A DNA stretch of 64,000 nt, taken from contig NC_083344.1 of NCBI RefSeq assembly GCF_019175385.1, forward strand, positions 4,378,965 to 4,442,964, read 5' to 3'. Below the pieces are notes generated by a model. That model ran no database searches. It was not told the origin of the DNA and saw only the letters and a list, made by a program, of their open reading frames with translations. Both the position numbers and the translations under genes were made by a program. Shown here in pieces: positions 22,688-34,790 of this stretch; position 1 is the stretch's first letter, and the number at the start of each line of letters is the position of its first letter. Source of the DNA: Lycium barbarum (taxonomy: Eukaryota; Streptophyta; Magnoliopsida; Solanales; Solanaceae).

Positions 22688-25600
22688 TTTAAACTCACAA
22701 TTTTTCTTTGCTGAGACAGGTTTAATTAACATGAATATGGTGCATGTTTGACTCATCTTAAAATTTAAATTATGGACATGATCAAAGAGTTAGCTTTCTT
22801 CAAAATGCAAATATTCTTAAATGAGGATGCAAAGGTAGCTTGTGCTGAACGGTGGACGTCGTACCACTCGTCATGAAATTTTGATCGCAACAGTGGACAC
22901 GAATTTATCTTCTCAACCAAGGGCTGTGAGCATAATTCTTTCAAATCCAACTATTTACATATTCTTATCACTAACAGTTGTTTTAGCTCGTGGCATTTCT
23001 CGATGGATCAAGTGCACATAATCGTGGATTTAACCTTCTTCAAAGTGGATACTGACATTGGACACCTGTTATTGGTTTGAATTCCTCAACTTTGTCATCA
23101 CTTTGTACATATTTATTTATTTCAAGTCGCTAACAAGTTCTTTTAGAATGTGGTATTTTAATAAGATAACGAGATTGAAATCTTGCGTCGTATATTAAAT
23201 TGTGGGGATAATTATGGATTTAACTTCCCTCACAAACGGGACACGGGTGTGGATATAAATGTGGATACCTTTCTACAATACTATTTTTTTTAAGTGGACG
23301 TGGATTTACATTTACATTGTGGATGTGGACGTGGAAGTAGAAGTAGATTTATATCGTGGAAAGAAATGTGGATCCATATTGAACATTGTGGACGTGGAAG
23401 TGGATTTATTTTTAAAGTGTGTGAAAGTGGAGGTGGATTTATTCTCTTGCACCGTAGAAGTGGATGGGGATTCAAATTTCAGTTCAGGCACCCACCTCCG
23501 AATGCGGGTATTTTATATTTCAGTTCAGGCACCCACCTCCGAATGCGGGTATTTTATATTTCAGTTCAGGCACCCACCTCCGAATGCGGGTATTTTATAT
23601 TTCAGTTCAGGCGCCCACCTCCGAATGCGGGTATTTTATATTTCAGTTCAGGCACCCACCTCCGAATGCGGGTATTCTATATTTCAGTTCAGGCGCCCAC
23701 CTCCGAATGCGGGTATTCTATATTTCAGTTCAGGCGCCCACCTCCGAATGCGGGTATTTTATATTCAGTTCAGGCGCCCACCTCCGAATGCGGGTATTTT
23801 ATATATCAGTTCAGGCGCCCACCTCCGAATGCGGGTATTTTATATTTCAGTTCAGGCGCCCACCTCCGAATGCGGGTATTTTATATTTCAGTTCAGGCGC
23901 CCACCTCCGAATGCGGGTATCTTATATTTCAGTTCAGGCGCCCACCTCCGAATGCGGGTATTTTATATTTCAGTTCAGGCACCCACCTCCGAATGCGGGT
24001 ATTTTATATTTCAGTTCAGGCACCCACCACTGATATGCGGGTATTTTATATTTCAGTTCAGCTGCCCACCTCCGAATGCGGGTATCTTATATTTCAATTC
24101 AGGCACCCACCTCCGAATGCGGGTATTTTATATTTCAGTTCAGGCACCCACCTCCGAATGCGGGTATTTTATATTTCAATTCAGGCGCCCACCTCCGAAT
24201 GCGGGTATCTTATATTTCAGTTCAGGCGCCCACCTCCGAATGCGGGTATTTTATATTTCAGTTCAGGCGCCCACCTCCGAATGCGGGTATTCTATATTTC
24301 AGTTCAGGCGCCCACCTCCGAATGCGGGTATTCTATATTTCAGTTCAGGCGCCCACCTCCGAATGCGGGTATTTTATATTTCAGTTCAGGCGCCCACCTC
24401 CGAATGCGGGTATTTTATATTTCAGTTCAGGCGCCCACCTCCGAATGCGGGTATTTTATATTTCAGTTCAGGCGCCCACCTCCGAATGCGGGTATTTTAT
24501 ATTTCAGTTCAGGCACCCACCTCCGAATGCGGGTATTCTATATTTCAGTTCAGGCGCCCACCTCCGAATGCGGGTATTCTATATTTCAGTTCAGGCGCCC
24601 ACCTCCGAATGCGGGTATTTTATATTCAGTTCAGGCGCCCACCTCCGAATGCGGGTATTTTATATTTCAGTTCAGGCACCCACCTCCGAATGCGGGTATT
24701 TTATATTTCAGTTCAGGCGCCCACCTCCGAATGCGGGTATCTTATATTTCAGTTCAGGCGCCCACCTCCGAATGCGGGTATTTTATATTTCAGTTCAGGC
24801 ACCCACCTCCGAATGCGGGTATTTTATATTTCAGTTCAGGCACCCACCTCCGAATGCGGGTATTTTATGTTTCAGTTCAGGCGCCCACCTCCGAATGTTG
24901 GTATCTTATATTTCAATTCAGGCACCCACCTCCGAATGCGGGTATTTTATATTTCAGTTCAGGCACCCACCTCCGAATGCGGGTATTTTATATTTCAATT
25001 CAGGCGCCCACCTCCGAATGCGGGTATCTTATATTTCAGTTCAGGCGCCCACCTCCGAATGCGGGTATTTTATATTTCAGTTCAGGCGCCCACCTCCGAA
25101 TGCGGGTATTCTATATTTCAGTTCAGGCGCCCACCTCCGAATGCGGGTATTCTATATTTCAGTTCAGGCGCCCACCTCCGAATGCGGGTATTTTATATTT
25201 CAGTTCAGGCGCCCACCTCCGAATGCGGGTATTTTATATTTCAGTTCAGGCACCCACCTCCGAATGCGGGTATTTTATATTTCAGTTCAGGCACCCACCT
25301 CCGAATGCGGGCACCCAACTTATAATGCGGGCACCCACCTTATAATGCGGGTATCTTATATTTCAGTTCAGGCACCCACCTCCGAATGCGGGTATTTTAT
25401 ATTTCAGTTCAGGCGCCCACCTCCGAATGCGGGTATTTTATATTTCAGTTCAGGCGCCCACCTCCGAATGCGGGTATTTTATATTTCAGTTCAGGCGCCC
25501 ACCTCCGAATGCGGGTATCTTATATTTCAGTTCAGGCACCCACCTCCGAATGCGGGTATTTTATATTTCAGTTCAGGCACCCACCTCCGAATGCGGGTAT

Positions 25601-26403
25601 TTTATATTTCAGTTCAGGCGCCCACCCCCGAATGCGGGTATTTTATATTTCAGTTCAGGCGCCCACCTCCGAATGCGGGTATTTTATATTTCAGTTCAGG
25701 CGCCCACCTCCGAATGCGGGTATTTTATATTTCAGTTCAGGCGCCCACCTCCGAATGCGGGTATTTTATATTTCAGTTCAGGCGCCCACCTCCGAATGCG
25801 GGTATTTTATATTTCAGTTCAGGCGCCCACCTCCGAATGCGAGTATGTTGTGGATTCAACTTTCGAAACAGGGGGTTACAAGTGTAAATTTCTCCAACCC
25901 TGTCTTATTTACACATATATTTCTTTGTTGCTAACAACTGTTTTTAGCTGGTGGCTTTTGACAATATCGAAGTTGGCATCACACATCAACTCGTGGAACT
26001 ATTTCTTCGGCAGCGAACTGGGGTAATTTGTCGGGAAGGATAATCAGACTTCCCGACACGGGTCAAGGATCTACCTCGAACACTCGTCTCCAATCACAAG
26101 TATTCTTTTGCATTCCAGCAATTCAATTTTCAAGTTCTATCATAATACCCAGTGTCATCATAATTCAACACTGGGATAATATTTTGCAAAGACTCGCGCC
26201 AATCGTTAGTCATGAGGTGTCGTATTTGTCCCAGAACTACACTCGACCTGATTCTCGTGTAACCCGAGATATGTAGGCAACTCAGAGGCCGGAGTTCGGT
26301 CATAATCCTCTCAAGTTTCCTTTAGCCGGGACAAAATAGGCTATTGAGTCAACGTCTTTGCCCGACAACTCTTTTCATCATTACCGGGCAAAGAGGGACA
26401 AGT
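22688..26403 (+). repeat. Element D tail unit C
   Basis: Same order as units A and B, with the longest array (4). It ends at the full 3' LTR through the purine tract GGCAAAGAGGGACAAGT. Confidence 0.85.
23475..25848 (+). repeat. 41-bp tandem array 4 (longest)
   Basis: About 58 copies. Rare variants are shared with array 1: GAATGTTGGTATC (24893 and 13156), and the CAACTTATAATG block (25310-25350 and 13570-13612). The one-base-deleted monomer occurs at about 23761 and 24622, which suggests an internal duplication of about 21 monomers. Confidence 0.95.
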
Positions 26404-27684
26404 TGTTGACACCCAATTTTGTCCCGCCTCTCCTCCGAAATACCTATTTACGCTTCTAATATTTTTTGGAAAATTAAAAAATATATATTTATATTTTTAC
26501 TATAATTATTAGCCTCTTATCAATACCGGCGTTTCATTATTCCATTACAGTTACTAGCCATTATTATTATTATTATTATTATTCACAATTTTTATCATTT
26601 CGGCATTTTACCAGCTTACGCACACGCATCGCATTTATCTTTGCATAATTAAATAATAGTGTTTATTTACTGTGGATTTTCGAAATATTATTACACGGCT
26701 ATTACAACGCCATTTTTTATCTGAGCACTAATAATTGCATATTTTATATTAAGTAATATTGTAACACAAGTTATTTAAATAGGTCTTTTATTTAAATGTA
26801 GTAACTCAATCAACCCATACTATTTTCGGACCAATTCATAAAATCAGCCCACATTTTAATTCATCTTAATTCCCAAGCCACATTTAAATACCAGCCCAAT
26901 ATTTTAAAATGGACCAGCCCATTACCTAAACACTTCGAAACGTCATTAATATGCGGGTATAAACTCAAGTATATTTTATAAATAACTCTTCAAGTTTGAA
27001 TCAATCGTGCATATTTTAGCTAAGCATAGATAATGAGAAATAATAAAAAGGAAAAATAAAACTCACTTCCTCTTGAATTCTATTCATAAGCCTAGAGTTT
27101 TCTACATTGCTATATTCATATACATAATTTATCCAAAGATCAAAATTGCTAAATCTCTTCTCAAAAATTATTATTTATAGGTAAATTATCATATTTCCTA
27201 CAAGTTTTATCTTGAATGGCATTTACTATACCTTCATATAAGGTTTTAGTAACCTTTTAAGTTTTATTTTAAAAATCTTCTTTTATGCAAACTATCTTTT
27301 TATAAGTTTTATTGCTAAATCGCATTTTATTTAAAGCCTTAGTGAAGATTTACAAGTTTTATTTAAAATGGCATTCAAAGTCCTCTTTTATACAAATTCT
27401 CACCTTCATTAATTAACCTAAGTTTGGTCGGATAACCGTAAGTTAACGGATCCTAAAGGGTGCCTAATCCCTTCCCTTTAGGATAATATAGAGCCCTTAC
27501 CTAGAATCACACTGGTTAAGCAGACTATTAATTGAGGTTCAGTTTTAACTTTGCCTTAGTTAACCTCTAGGTGTCCTAATTCACCTTAAAAATTAATTAG
27601 GTGGCGACTCCTTAAATAAAAATAAACAGGAATCACCAATATGTCATACTCCCTATTTCGACCCGGTTAAAAAGGGGTGTGACA
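26404..27684 (+). repeat. Element D 3' LTR, 1281 bp
   Basis: Same sequence as the 5' LTR apart from a few single-base differences seen by eye. It ends GTGTGACA and is followed by ATAGAGACTTG and element B's gag in antisense. Confidence 0.93.
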
Positions 27685-28675
27685 ATAGAGACTTGATTCG
27701 AACTCTCCTTCTCATCGTCAAGCAGAATCTTATTTTCATTAGCCAACTGCATAACTTTGTCCTTGAAGACAACGCACTTCTTAAGGGGGTGACCTATAAG
27801 TCGATGATACTTGCAACAGTTCGGGTCATTTGTTCTTCCAGTTTCATTGGGCCACTTCATCTCAGGTAACTCAATGAGTTTCAGCTCGAGTAGTTCATCA
27901 AAAATTTCAGGGACATCAGAATCCAAGAAGGGGTATTCTCTTTTTTGGATCTCCTTCAAAGTTGACTTTCGGCTTTTGTTGTCTTGGAAAAAAGTTACGT
28001 TCATACTCTGCTTCTTGCCCACTTTCGTAGTGAACTTTACAAGCGAGACATTGACGTTCATGGATTCTTTGTTGTCATTATTGGGAGCGAACTTGCTCCA
28101 CTTCTTGGGTTCCTGCTTGTCATTTCCTTTGCGAGGGTCGTAGACAGGCATTACTTCATTCCCAGTGGAAGACATGCTCAACTCCATATCATAAGCACGA
28201 GTAGCTAGTTCTTCAAAAGACCTTGGCTTAATTCTTTGCAAGATGTAGTGAAGTCCCCAATAATCCATGGATACACATTTCTATCGCAGAAGCTTCGCTG
28301 AGCCTATCTTTGCAGTTTAGACTTGCGTTTCTCCATCGATTGATGAAATCGATAACTGGCTCGCCCTTCCCCTGGCGAGTGCTTGTAAGTTCGACCATGC
28401 TCACGGTACGCATTGTGCTATAAAAGCGATTGAGGAACTCCGGCTCTAGTTGCTCCCAACTATCGATAAATTTAGGCTCAAGATCAGTGTACCAGTCAAA
28501 GGCATTCCCCTTTAGGGAGCGGACTAACTGCTTGACAAGATAGTCTCTATAAGACCCAGCGTTGTTACATGTTTCAACAAAGTGTGAAACATGTTGCTTT
28601 AGATTTTCCTTTCCTTCAAATTGTTGAAATTTGGGAGGTTGATAACCGGTGAGCATCTTAAAGCTATCAATCCTT
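27685..28675 (-). pseudogene. Element B gag, central and C-terminal part
   Basis: On the - strand the first motifs are YQPPKFQQFEGKENLKQHV, FVETCNNAGSYRDYLVKQ, GNAFDWYTDLEP and EFLNRFYST, the retrotransposon gag capsid region. A two-base frameshift near 28262 separates these from GLHYILQRIKPRSFEELA. A zinc knuckle CCKYHRLIGHPLKKC (about 27790-27835) and FKDKVMQLANENKI follow. The reading then runs into element D's LTR at 27684. The N-terminal part lies at 51701-52474 across the Ogre insertion. Gag would package the element RNA. Confidence 0.88.
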
Positions 28676-28680
28676 GTAGT
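28676..28680 (+). other. Target-site duplication GTAGT, left of the Ogre element
   Basis: GTAGT precedes TGTTATACCCC; the same bases follow the other end at 51696-51700. Removing the insertion and one copy leaves element B's gag frame continuous across the site. Confidence 0.95.
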
Positions 28681-31600
28681 TGTTATACCCCATTTTAAAC
28701 GGGTCAAATCGGAGTACAACATATTGGTGATTCCCGAATTATTTGATTTAAGGAGTCACCACCTAATTATTTTAACGGTGAATTAGGACACCTAAGTATT
28801 AACTAAGGCAAAGCTAAACTAAACCTCCGCTAATGATTTGCTTAATTAATGTGATTCTAGGTAAGGGTTCTAAATATCCTAATGGGAAGGTATTAGGCAT
28901 CCGTTAGTTTACGGTTACCGATTAAACTTAGGTTAATTGAAATCAAATTAAATATTTGTCTTAAAATACTGAATAGGCGAATAACTAATTTAGAAAAGAA
29001 AAGAAAACTTTTAACCTCAAAAATGAGTTAAGAAGTGACCTATGATTACTCAAATGATTTTTCTATTTAAGAAAAGCGAGATTAAAAGATTTGAAAATCG
29101 AAACACTTCCTTTCAAAAAAAAGTGCTTGATCATTTCTTTAGAATTTGAAAAAAAAAAAAAAATCACATAACCAATTTTTTTTTAAAACTTGTTTTAAAA
29201 TAAGTAGCAAGAAAGTATTCTAAAACGTTTGTCAACCAAATTGAAATCCAAACTTTCCATTTGACCAAGGAAATGAAATTGGTTTTAAAAAGAGATGATT
29301 TCAAATTCCATTTGGATTGCTCCTAAATTAAATCAAACACTCGTTGAGAACTAAAAGTCGGGTTGTTATAAACCATTTGGATAAAAGAAAAAACGAACGT
29401 TCCAATAAAACGAACTAGAAAAGAAACTTAGAAAAATATTACGTTTGATAGTCGTTAAAATAATATGCCTATATCTATTCTCCAAGATTAAGTGTCACAG
29501 TGTCTAATCACACGAACAGTCACAAAATAAGAAGCACAAAAACAGTCAATTTTGGAAAAGTTAAAAATGCGACAGATGCTATTTCTTCTCCGACGAGGGA
29601 AAGGAGCGAGCGGAGAAATAGACGCGGGTTCTGTAGTTCCCATTTATTTCCTTTCATTTTTTTTGTTCGGAAATATCACAAGGGAGCGAGAGAGATGCTT
29701 AAGATGGACGAAATGCCAGTGTCCTAGATATACTGATGATATTGAGTCTCGTTTGAGACTCCTCGCAACTCCGGATGTCATGCAAAGGAAAAAAAAAGGA
29801 AAATAAAAGAATTAGAACAATGACATGATTTTAAATGAATAAAAAAAGAGGGGAAGATAAATCAAGTAGCAATCCTTATTGTTAGCAAAACATGTTTTTT
29901 AAATTTTAACAAAATGACAGAACAGACAGAACTTTAATGAGAGACAACTTGATTAAAAAATATCTACCTAGATACCTATACGAAACAGTGGCTTCTCTAA
30001 AGGCAGGAATCAAACAAAGATTAAACTTAAATCTTGAGTTTTAATAAGAGATCTAAAAAAAAGAACACATTTAAATATGCCTTTAGGAAGAAAAACATAA
30101 CAGTGACAGGAAAAATCCGAAACAGTGCTAGCTTTTATGTCTAACAACCAAAACTAATTAACTAAAACCAATTAATCTAAAATACCATGAACGAGGCATG
30201 ACACTAAACCAAAAGAAGACTCAAATGTAATGACACAAACAACAACCTTCCCTCCCAGCTCAAGAAGTCTGCTGATACATTTGAAACTAAACACATCTTA
30301 CAACACACTAAGGAAAAGGAACTCATGGGAGAAAGTTAACAGATTCTTAAGATTGATTTGAACTTCTTAAAGCTATAAATAAGGTAAAAAGAGTGAGCTT
30401 TCGAGCTATAACTAACTGTCAACATTAGCATTCGCAATAAACTAAGGAAAAGGACACCACATATTAACAACAAAACTCATTTTCACATAGATAGAAAAGG
30501 ATAAACTAATTCTCTAATTCAAAAAAGATTTAGCTAATCTACACAAAGTGGAAAAATACACAAAACTGAAAATAGGGTCATGCTTCACCTAACAAATCTA
30601 AATTAAAGCAAGGAGCAGAAATGAACCACACATTATCGTACAAAATGAAATCTAATGAAAACAGAAAAGAAAAGCAGAATCTAAAGAGAATGAGGATTGC
30701 TTAACCATAAATCTAACAGCCACAAAACTAGAAACTAAAACAAACTACATTGAAACAAAAGTGAGAAATAAAAGAAGAAAATTTCTTGGGACCTTTAAAG
30801 CTATCATCAGTTTGGAAGACTTAGCAGTAGCTACAAACTAGTTTATACAAAATGGCAAGTTCATATCATACTTCAATCTGTTAGCGCCTTCTTCAAAGGT
30901 TATTAAGGCATGACTAGGATTATGTTTGGCATACTAACTTCAAGCAAACACAGATTCTATCATCCCACAAGAACTAATGGAATTCTAGGTGATACACATA
31001 GAAAAAGAGAACAAGGAGAGGCAAAATTGAACCCAAACAGATCTCTATTCAACTCTAAACAAAAGCTTATGCTCATGATCACAAAAGAGAGGGAACATTT
31101 AGTTCTAACAGCCAAACTGATGCATTTGAGTTTAAAACTACATGAAAGCTCATCACATTTCATAATAATGACAAAAAAAAGGTGATCTGTCCTTGAAAAA
31201 ACATAAGGGAGCCATATTAATACCTTAATCATGCAATATCTAATCTAAAAAAAAGCACTGAGAAAACAACATCCGAAACTGCAAGTGGCTTAGAAGTGTC
31301 ATAACAGGCATGTAATGGATGGAAATTTTTTACATAACTCAGTCAACTTGTAACTTATCAATAAATCATGGACTAAATCACATTAAAGTTACACTATATG
31401 CTAATAACTTGACTAGATATAGATTACAACAGTGATTAAGTTAAAATGGCAAAAGGAAACAGGCTAATGCTTAACTTAAACTAACATACACTTAGCCAAA
31501 TAGCAACTGCCTAAACCAAATTAAAATAGTTGAACCTATAAGCAACCAGCAATGTCCAATCAATCCCATACTTAACTTATTCATCTAGTTGTCCAAGCAT

Positions 31601-32994
31601 GAAAGCAAAACAAGTTCTAAAAACAAATTAGGATTAAGCATGAATAGAGTTAAGCTAAAACAGGCATGCTACAAGTATAAGACAAACTAAACACTAATCA
31701 AGAGCATTCAAACATGTCTTAAGCTAAACTAAAGCATAACGAAGGCAAACTAACAACAAACAACTAAATGAAACAGCAAACTACATCATATAAGCATTTA
31801 AGCATACCCTAACGACAATTAAACTAAACAGCAAACTAAGCACATAAACACACTACATGCAAGAATTGAAAAATAAAATAAAGGAATGAAGTTTACCTTT
31901 TTCGGAGGCAGTGAACAGGGGTTTGACTCTCGGATCTACGCTCGAACGCAAACGACGCTCAGATCTTTTCGAGTGCAAACCTCACCGAGAAATGGAATTG
32001 AAATTCCTTCCAAGACCCTCAACACACTCAAACGCAACGAAAAAAAAAAGAGAATTTTCAGATTAAGAAAACCAAACTAGACTCAATGGAAGTCAACATA
32101 AAGTTGACTTTTTAATCAAACAGGTCTAGGTAAAAGAAACTCGATTCGGAACTCTTTTTTTCCAGACCCCCTTCAACATTGGGATGAGGTTCTTTATGTA
32201 GAACCCCCAAACCCTAGATCCCAGAAGCTGTTTTTGCTGTGAGGCCATTAGAAATTGAGGTAAAATCCCTCCAATATTGAATCGGCCAATCATAAACAAG
32301 AATTCAAAATCACAAATCGACAAATCCCATTAAGGGATCTCAGATGAAAAAGCAGAAAAAAAAAGAAAAGGTCAACTTACAACAGGTGAAATTCTGACGG
32401 GGAAGGACAAGGCATTAATTTCCTTCCCCCAAACGACCATGCACGGTCTGTAGGCACGAAAAGCTTCTGTGAATTTACCATTTTCGTTGGAGAGAGAGGA
32501 GGAGAAGAGAAGAGAAAGAGCGGCACGGATGAATTCGTGTAGGGTTTAGGGCAACTGAAGTTGTAATTGTTTCGTGGGCCAGGTCATTGAAATGGGTGAT
32601 GGGCTGGTTATTAACGGGTAGTGGGCTTGTTCATTTAATGGGTAGTGGGCTGGTTTCATGTGATTTAAGCCTTAGCCCAAGTAATTTTAGGATTGATTAT
32701 GGGCTCGAATTTGGACGAATGGGCTTCTAAATTTAAATGAAGGACCCATTTCAATTAACTATATATTAACGCGTGCTAAAATATAACCTAATATAAAATT
32801 ATATATTCATTAGTACTCAGATAAAAAATAAAACTATATGATATCGTAATAGTCGTTTGATAATATTTTTAAAGTTTAACAGTACGTAAATGCTATTGTA
32901 TAATTGCACAAAATAAATGCGATGCGTGTGTGCATAAGACGGTAAATAAAAAATATTAAAAATGATTATAATGCAAATCATAATAATAATGGTG

Positions 32995-33077
<83 letters not shown>

Positions 33078-33256
33078 GGCAACAGTAATAACAATGATAA
33101 TAGGCAATGACTATAGTTGGATAATAAATGGCGGTATTAATAGAAAGCTAATTAAAATTGCGGTAAAGTATAAATGACTATTCTTAAGCTATCAAAAATA
33201 TTAGAAACGTCAATAAATTTTTTGGAAGAAAGGCGGGACAAAATTGGGTGTCAACA
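28681..33256 (-). repeat. Ogre 3' LTR, 4576 bp
   Basis: Reads TGTTGACACC...GGTATAACA on the - strand. It contains an ATA microsatellite (32995-33065) and a TATA-box position altered to TACATAAA (near 32195). Stop-rich short frames inside have counterparts in the other LTR and are not genes. Confidence 0.93.
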
Positions 33257-33999
33257 ACTTGTCCCTCTTTGACTGGTAATGATGAAAGAATTTTCAGGCA
33301 AAGACGTTGACTTAATAGCCTATTTTGTCCCGACTAAAAGAGTTCTGGATACGATAAGGATAAAGAAAATTTGAGAGGATTGTGGCCGAACTCCGGTCTC
33401 CGAGTTGCCTATATGTCCCGAGCTGCACAAGAATCAGGTCGTCTGTAGTTCAGGGATAACTATGACACCTATGAATATCAAGTCCCGATTAGTGCGAATC
33501 TTTGAAAATATTGTCCCAGTGTCGAATTATGATGACACTAGGTATTATGATCGAACTTGAGAATTCTGAAATATGAATGTGTTGGAAGGGGTTGGAGACG
33601 AGCGTTCGAAGTAGACCCTTGACCCTTGTCGGGAAGTCTGAGTATCCTTCCCAACAAATTGTCCCAGTTCACTGCCGAAGAAAAAGTTTCACATTGCGCT
33701 AAAGTTCCTGCGAAACTTAGACTAGATAAAACAGTTAGTAAATAAATATTAGAAGTAAAGCGATGTAAAATAGCCTTAGCTAAGGCTAATGCAAATGGGG
33801 TTTTAGGCCGATGATTCATGAAAATGATGCCTTTGGCGATGGTTAATGAAAATGAGGCCTTAAATCAGATATGAAGATGGGGTTATTTAAACCGAATGAT
33901 TTATGAAAATAAGGCTTTCTAAGCCGACATAATGAGGTTTTTTTAAAACCCAATGGTTGATGAAAATGAGGTTTTTAAACCAACATGATTCATGGTGTA

Positions 34000-34600
34000 A
34001 AGCATTTATGCAGTGAATTTTACAGCATTTGTGTGGTGCGTGTGCGTTTGAAAGCATTTATCTGAAGTGGCTGAAAGCATTTGTGCAGTGCGTGTGCGGT
34101 GTTTCTTATGCAAAGCATTTGAAGGCAGTTATGCAACATATGTGCGGTGCATTTGAAAGCAGTATTGCAATATATGTGCAATGTATTTGAAAGCATTTAT
34201 GCAGAGCATTTGAAGGCATATGGTGCAATGCATGTGCGGTGCATTTGAAAGCATTCATGCAAAGCATTTGAAAGGAGCAGTGCTATACGTGTGCAGTGCA
34301 TTTGAAAACAGTAGTGCGATTCATGTGCGGTGCGTTCGAAAGCATTTATGCAGTGCGTTTGCAGGGCATTTCAAAGTAATAGTGTAATGCATATGCTGTG
34401 CATTTTGAGAGCATTTATGCAGGGCATTTGAAGGAAATAGTGCATGTGCAGTGCATTTGGAAGCAATAGTGCATGTGTAGTGCATTTGAAAGCAATAGTG
34501 CATGTGCAGTGCATTTGAAAGCAATAGTGCATGTGCGGTGCATTTGAAAGCATTTATGCGAAGCATTTGAAAGCAGTAGGAAATATTTGTGCGTCGAGAC
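34000..34600 (-). repeat. GCATTTGAAAGCA minisatellite in the Ogre 3' region
   Basis: Irregular tandem units with GCATTTGAAAGCA and GTGCAGTGCAT phrases (+ strand), spaced about 30-45 bp. Cys/His-rich readings on the - strand come from this repeat. Confidence 0.85.
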
Positions 34601-34770
34601 ATTTGAAAAATCATTTGTAAGATTTAAGTATTAATTTATCGTAGATTTCGAGAATTATCGACACTTGAGAAGCATAATTTCTCCTAAATGTTGTAAGAAA
34701 ACTCAAACCGTTCGACACGTAGTTCTTGCACAATTTGAAAACCTGCACTCAAAGAAAATTTGTAAGTTTC

Positions 34771-34790
34771 GGGGAGGGGGGGGGGGGGGG
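34771..34790 (+). repeat. G-run with quadruplex potential
   Basis: GGGGA followed by about 15 consecutive G, inside the Ogre 3' region (C-run in the element RNA). Confidence 0.9.

Larger units (their letters stand above)
11862..27684 (+). mobile_element. Element D: non-autonomous Ogre-related element with 41-bp arrays, tandemly duplicated
   Basis: Order on the + strand: truncated copy of the internal tail (11862-14623), full LTR (14624-15903), primer site and leader, gag remnant, three tandem tail units (A 17950-19740, B about 19988-22435, C about 22688-26403), the first two followed by about 250 bp of LTR start, then the full 3' LTR (26404-27684). No pol domain is present. LTR ends, primer site, leader and 3' modules match the Ogre element. 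The two full LTRs differ at only a few positions by eye, so D is probably the youngest large insertion. A target duplication cannot be checked because the left side is truncated. Confidence 0.82.

Noticed and set aside
12555..25848. CRISPR-like array
   Set aside because: The 41-bp units are contiguous with no unique spacers, there are no cas genes, and the setting is a plant retrotransposon.
29500..32323. Short frames in the Ogre LTR, duplicated at 45615-47345 and 50323-50978
   Set aside because: Present in both LTRs with unrelated flanking stops, no domain, and no sign of coding constraint by eye.
32817..33177. Poly-Ile reading frames around ATA repeats (also 51253-51616)
   Set aside because: Pure microsatellite translation inside the Ogre LTRs.
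34321..34614. Cys/His-rich - strand frame resembling a zinc-finger repeat
   Set aside because: Translation of the GCATTTGAAAGCA minisatellite. Cys and His spacing is set by the repeat and also appears in a second overlapping frame.
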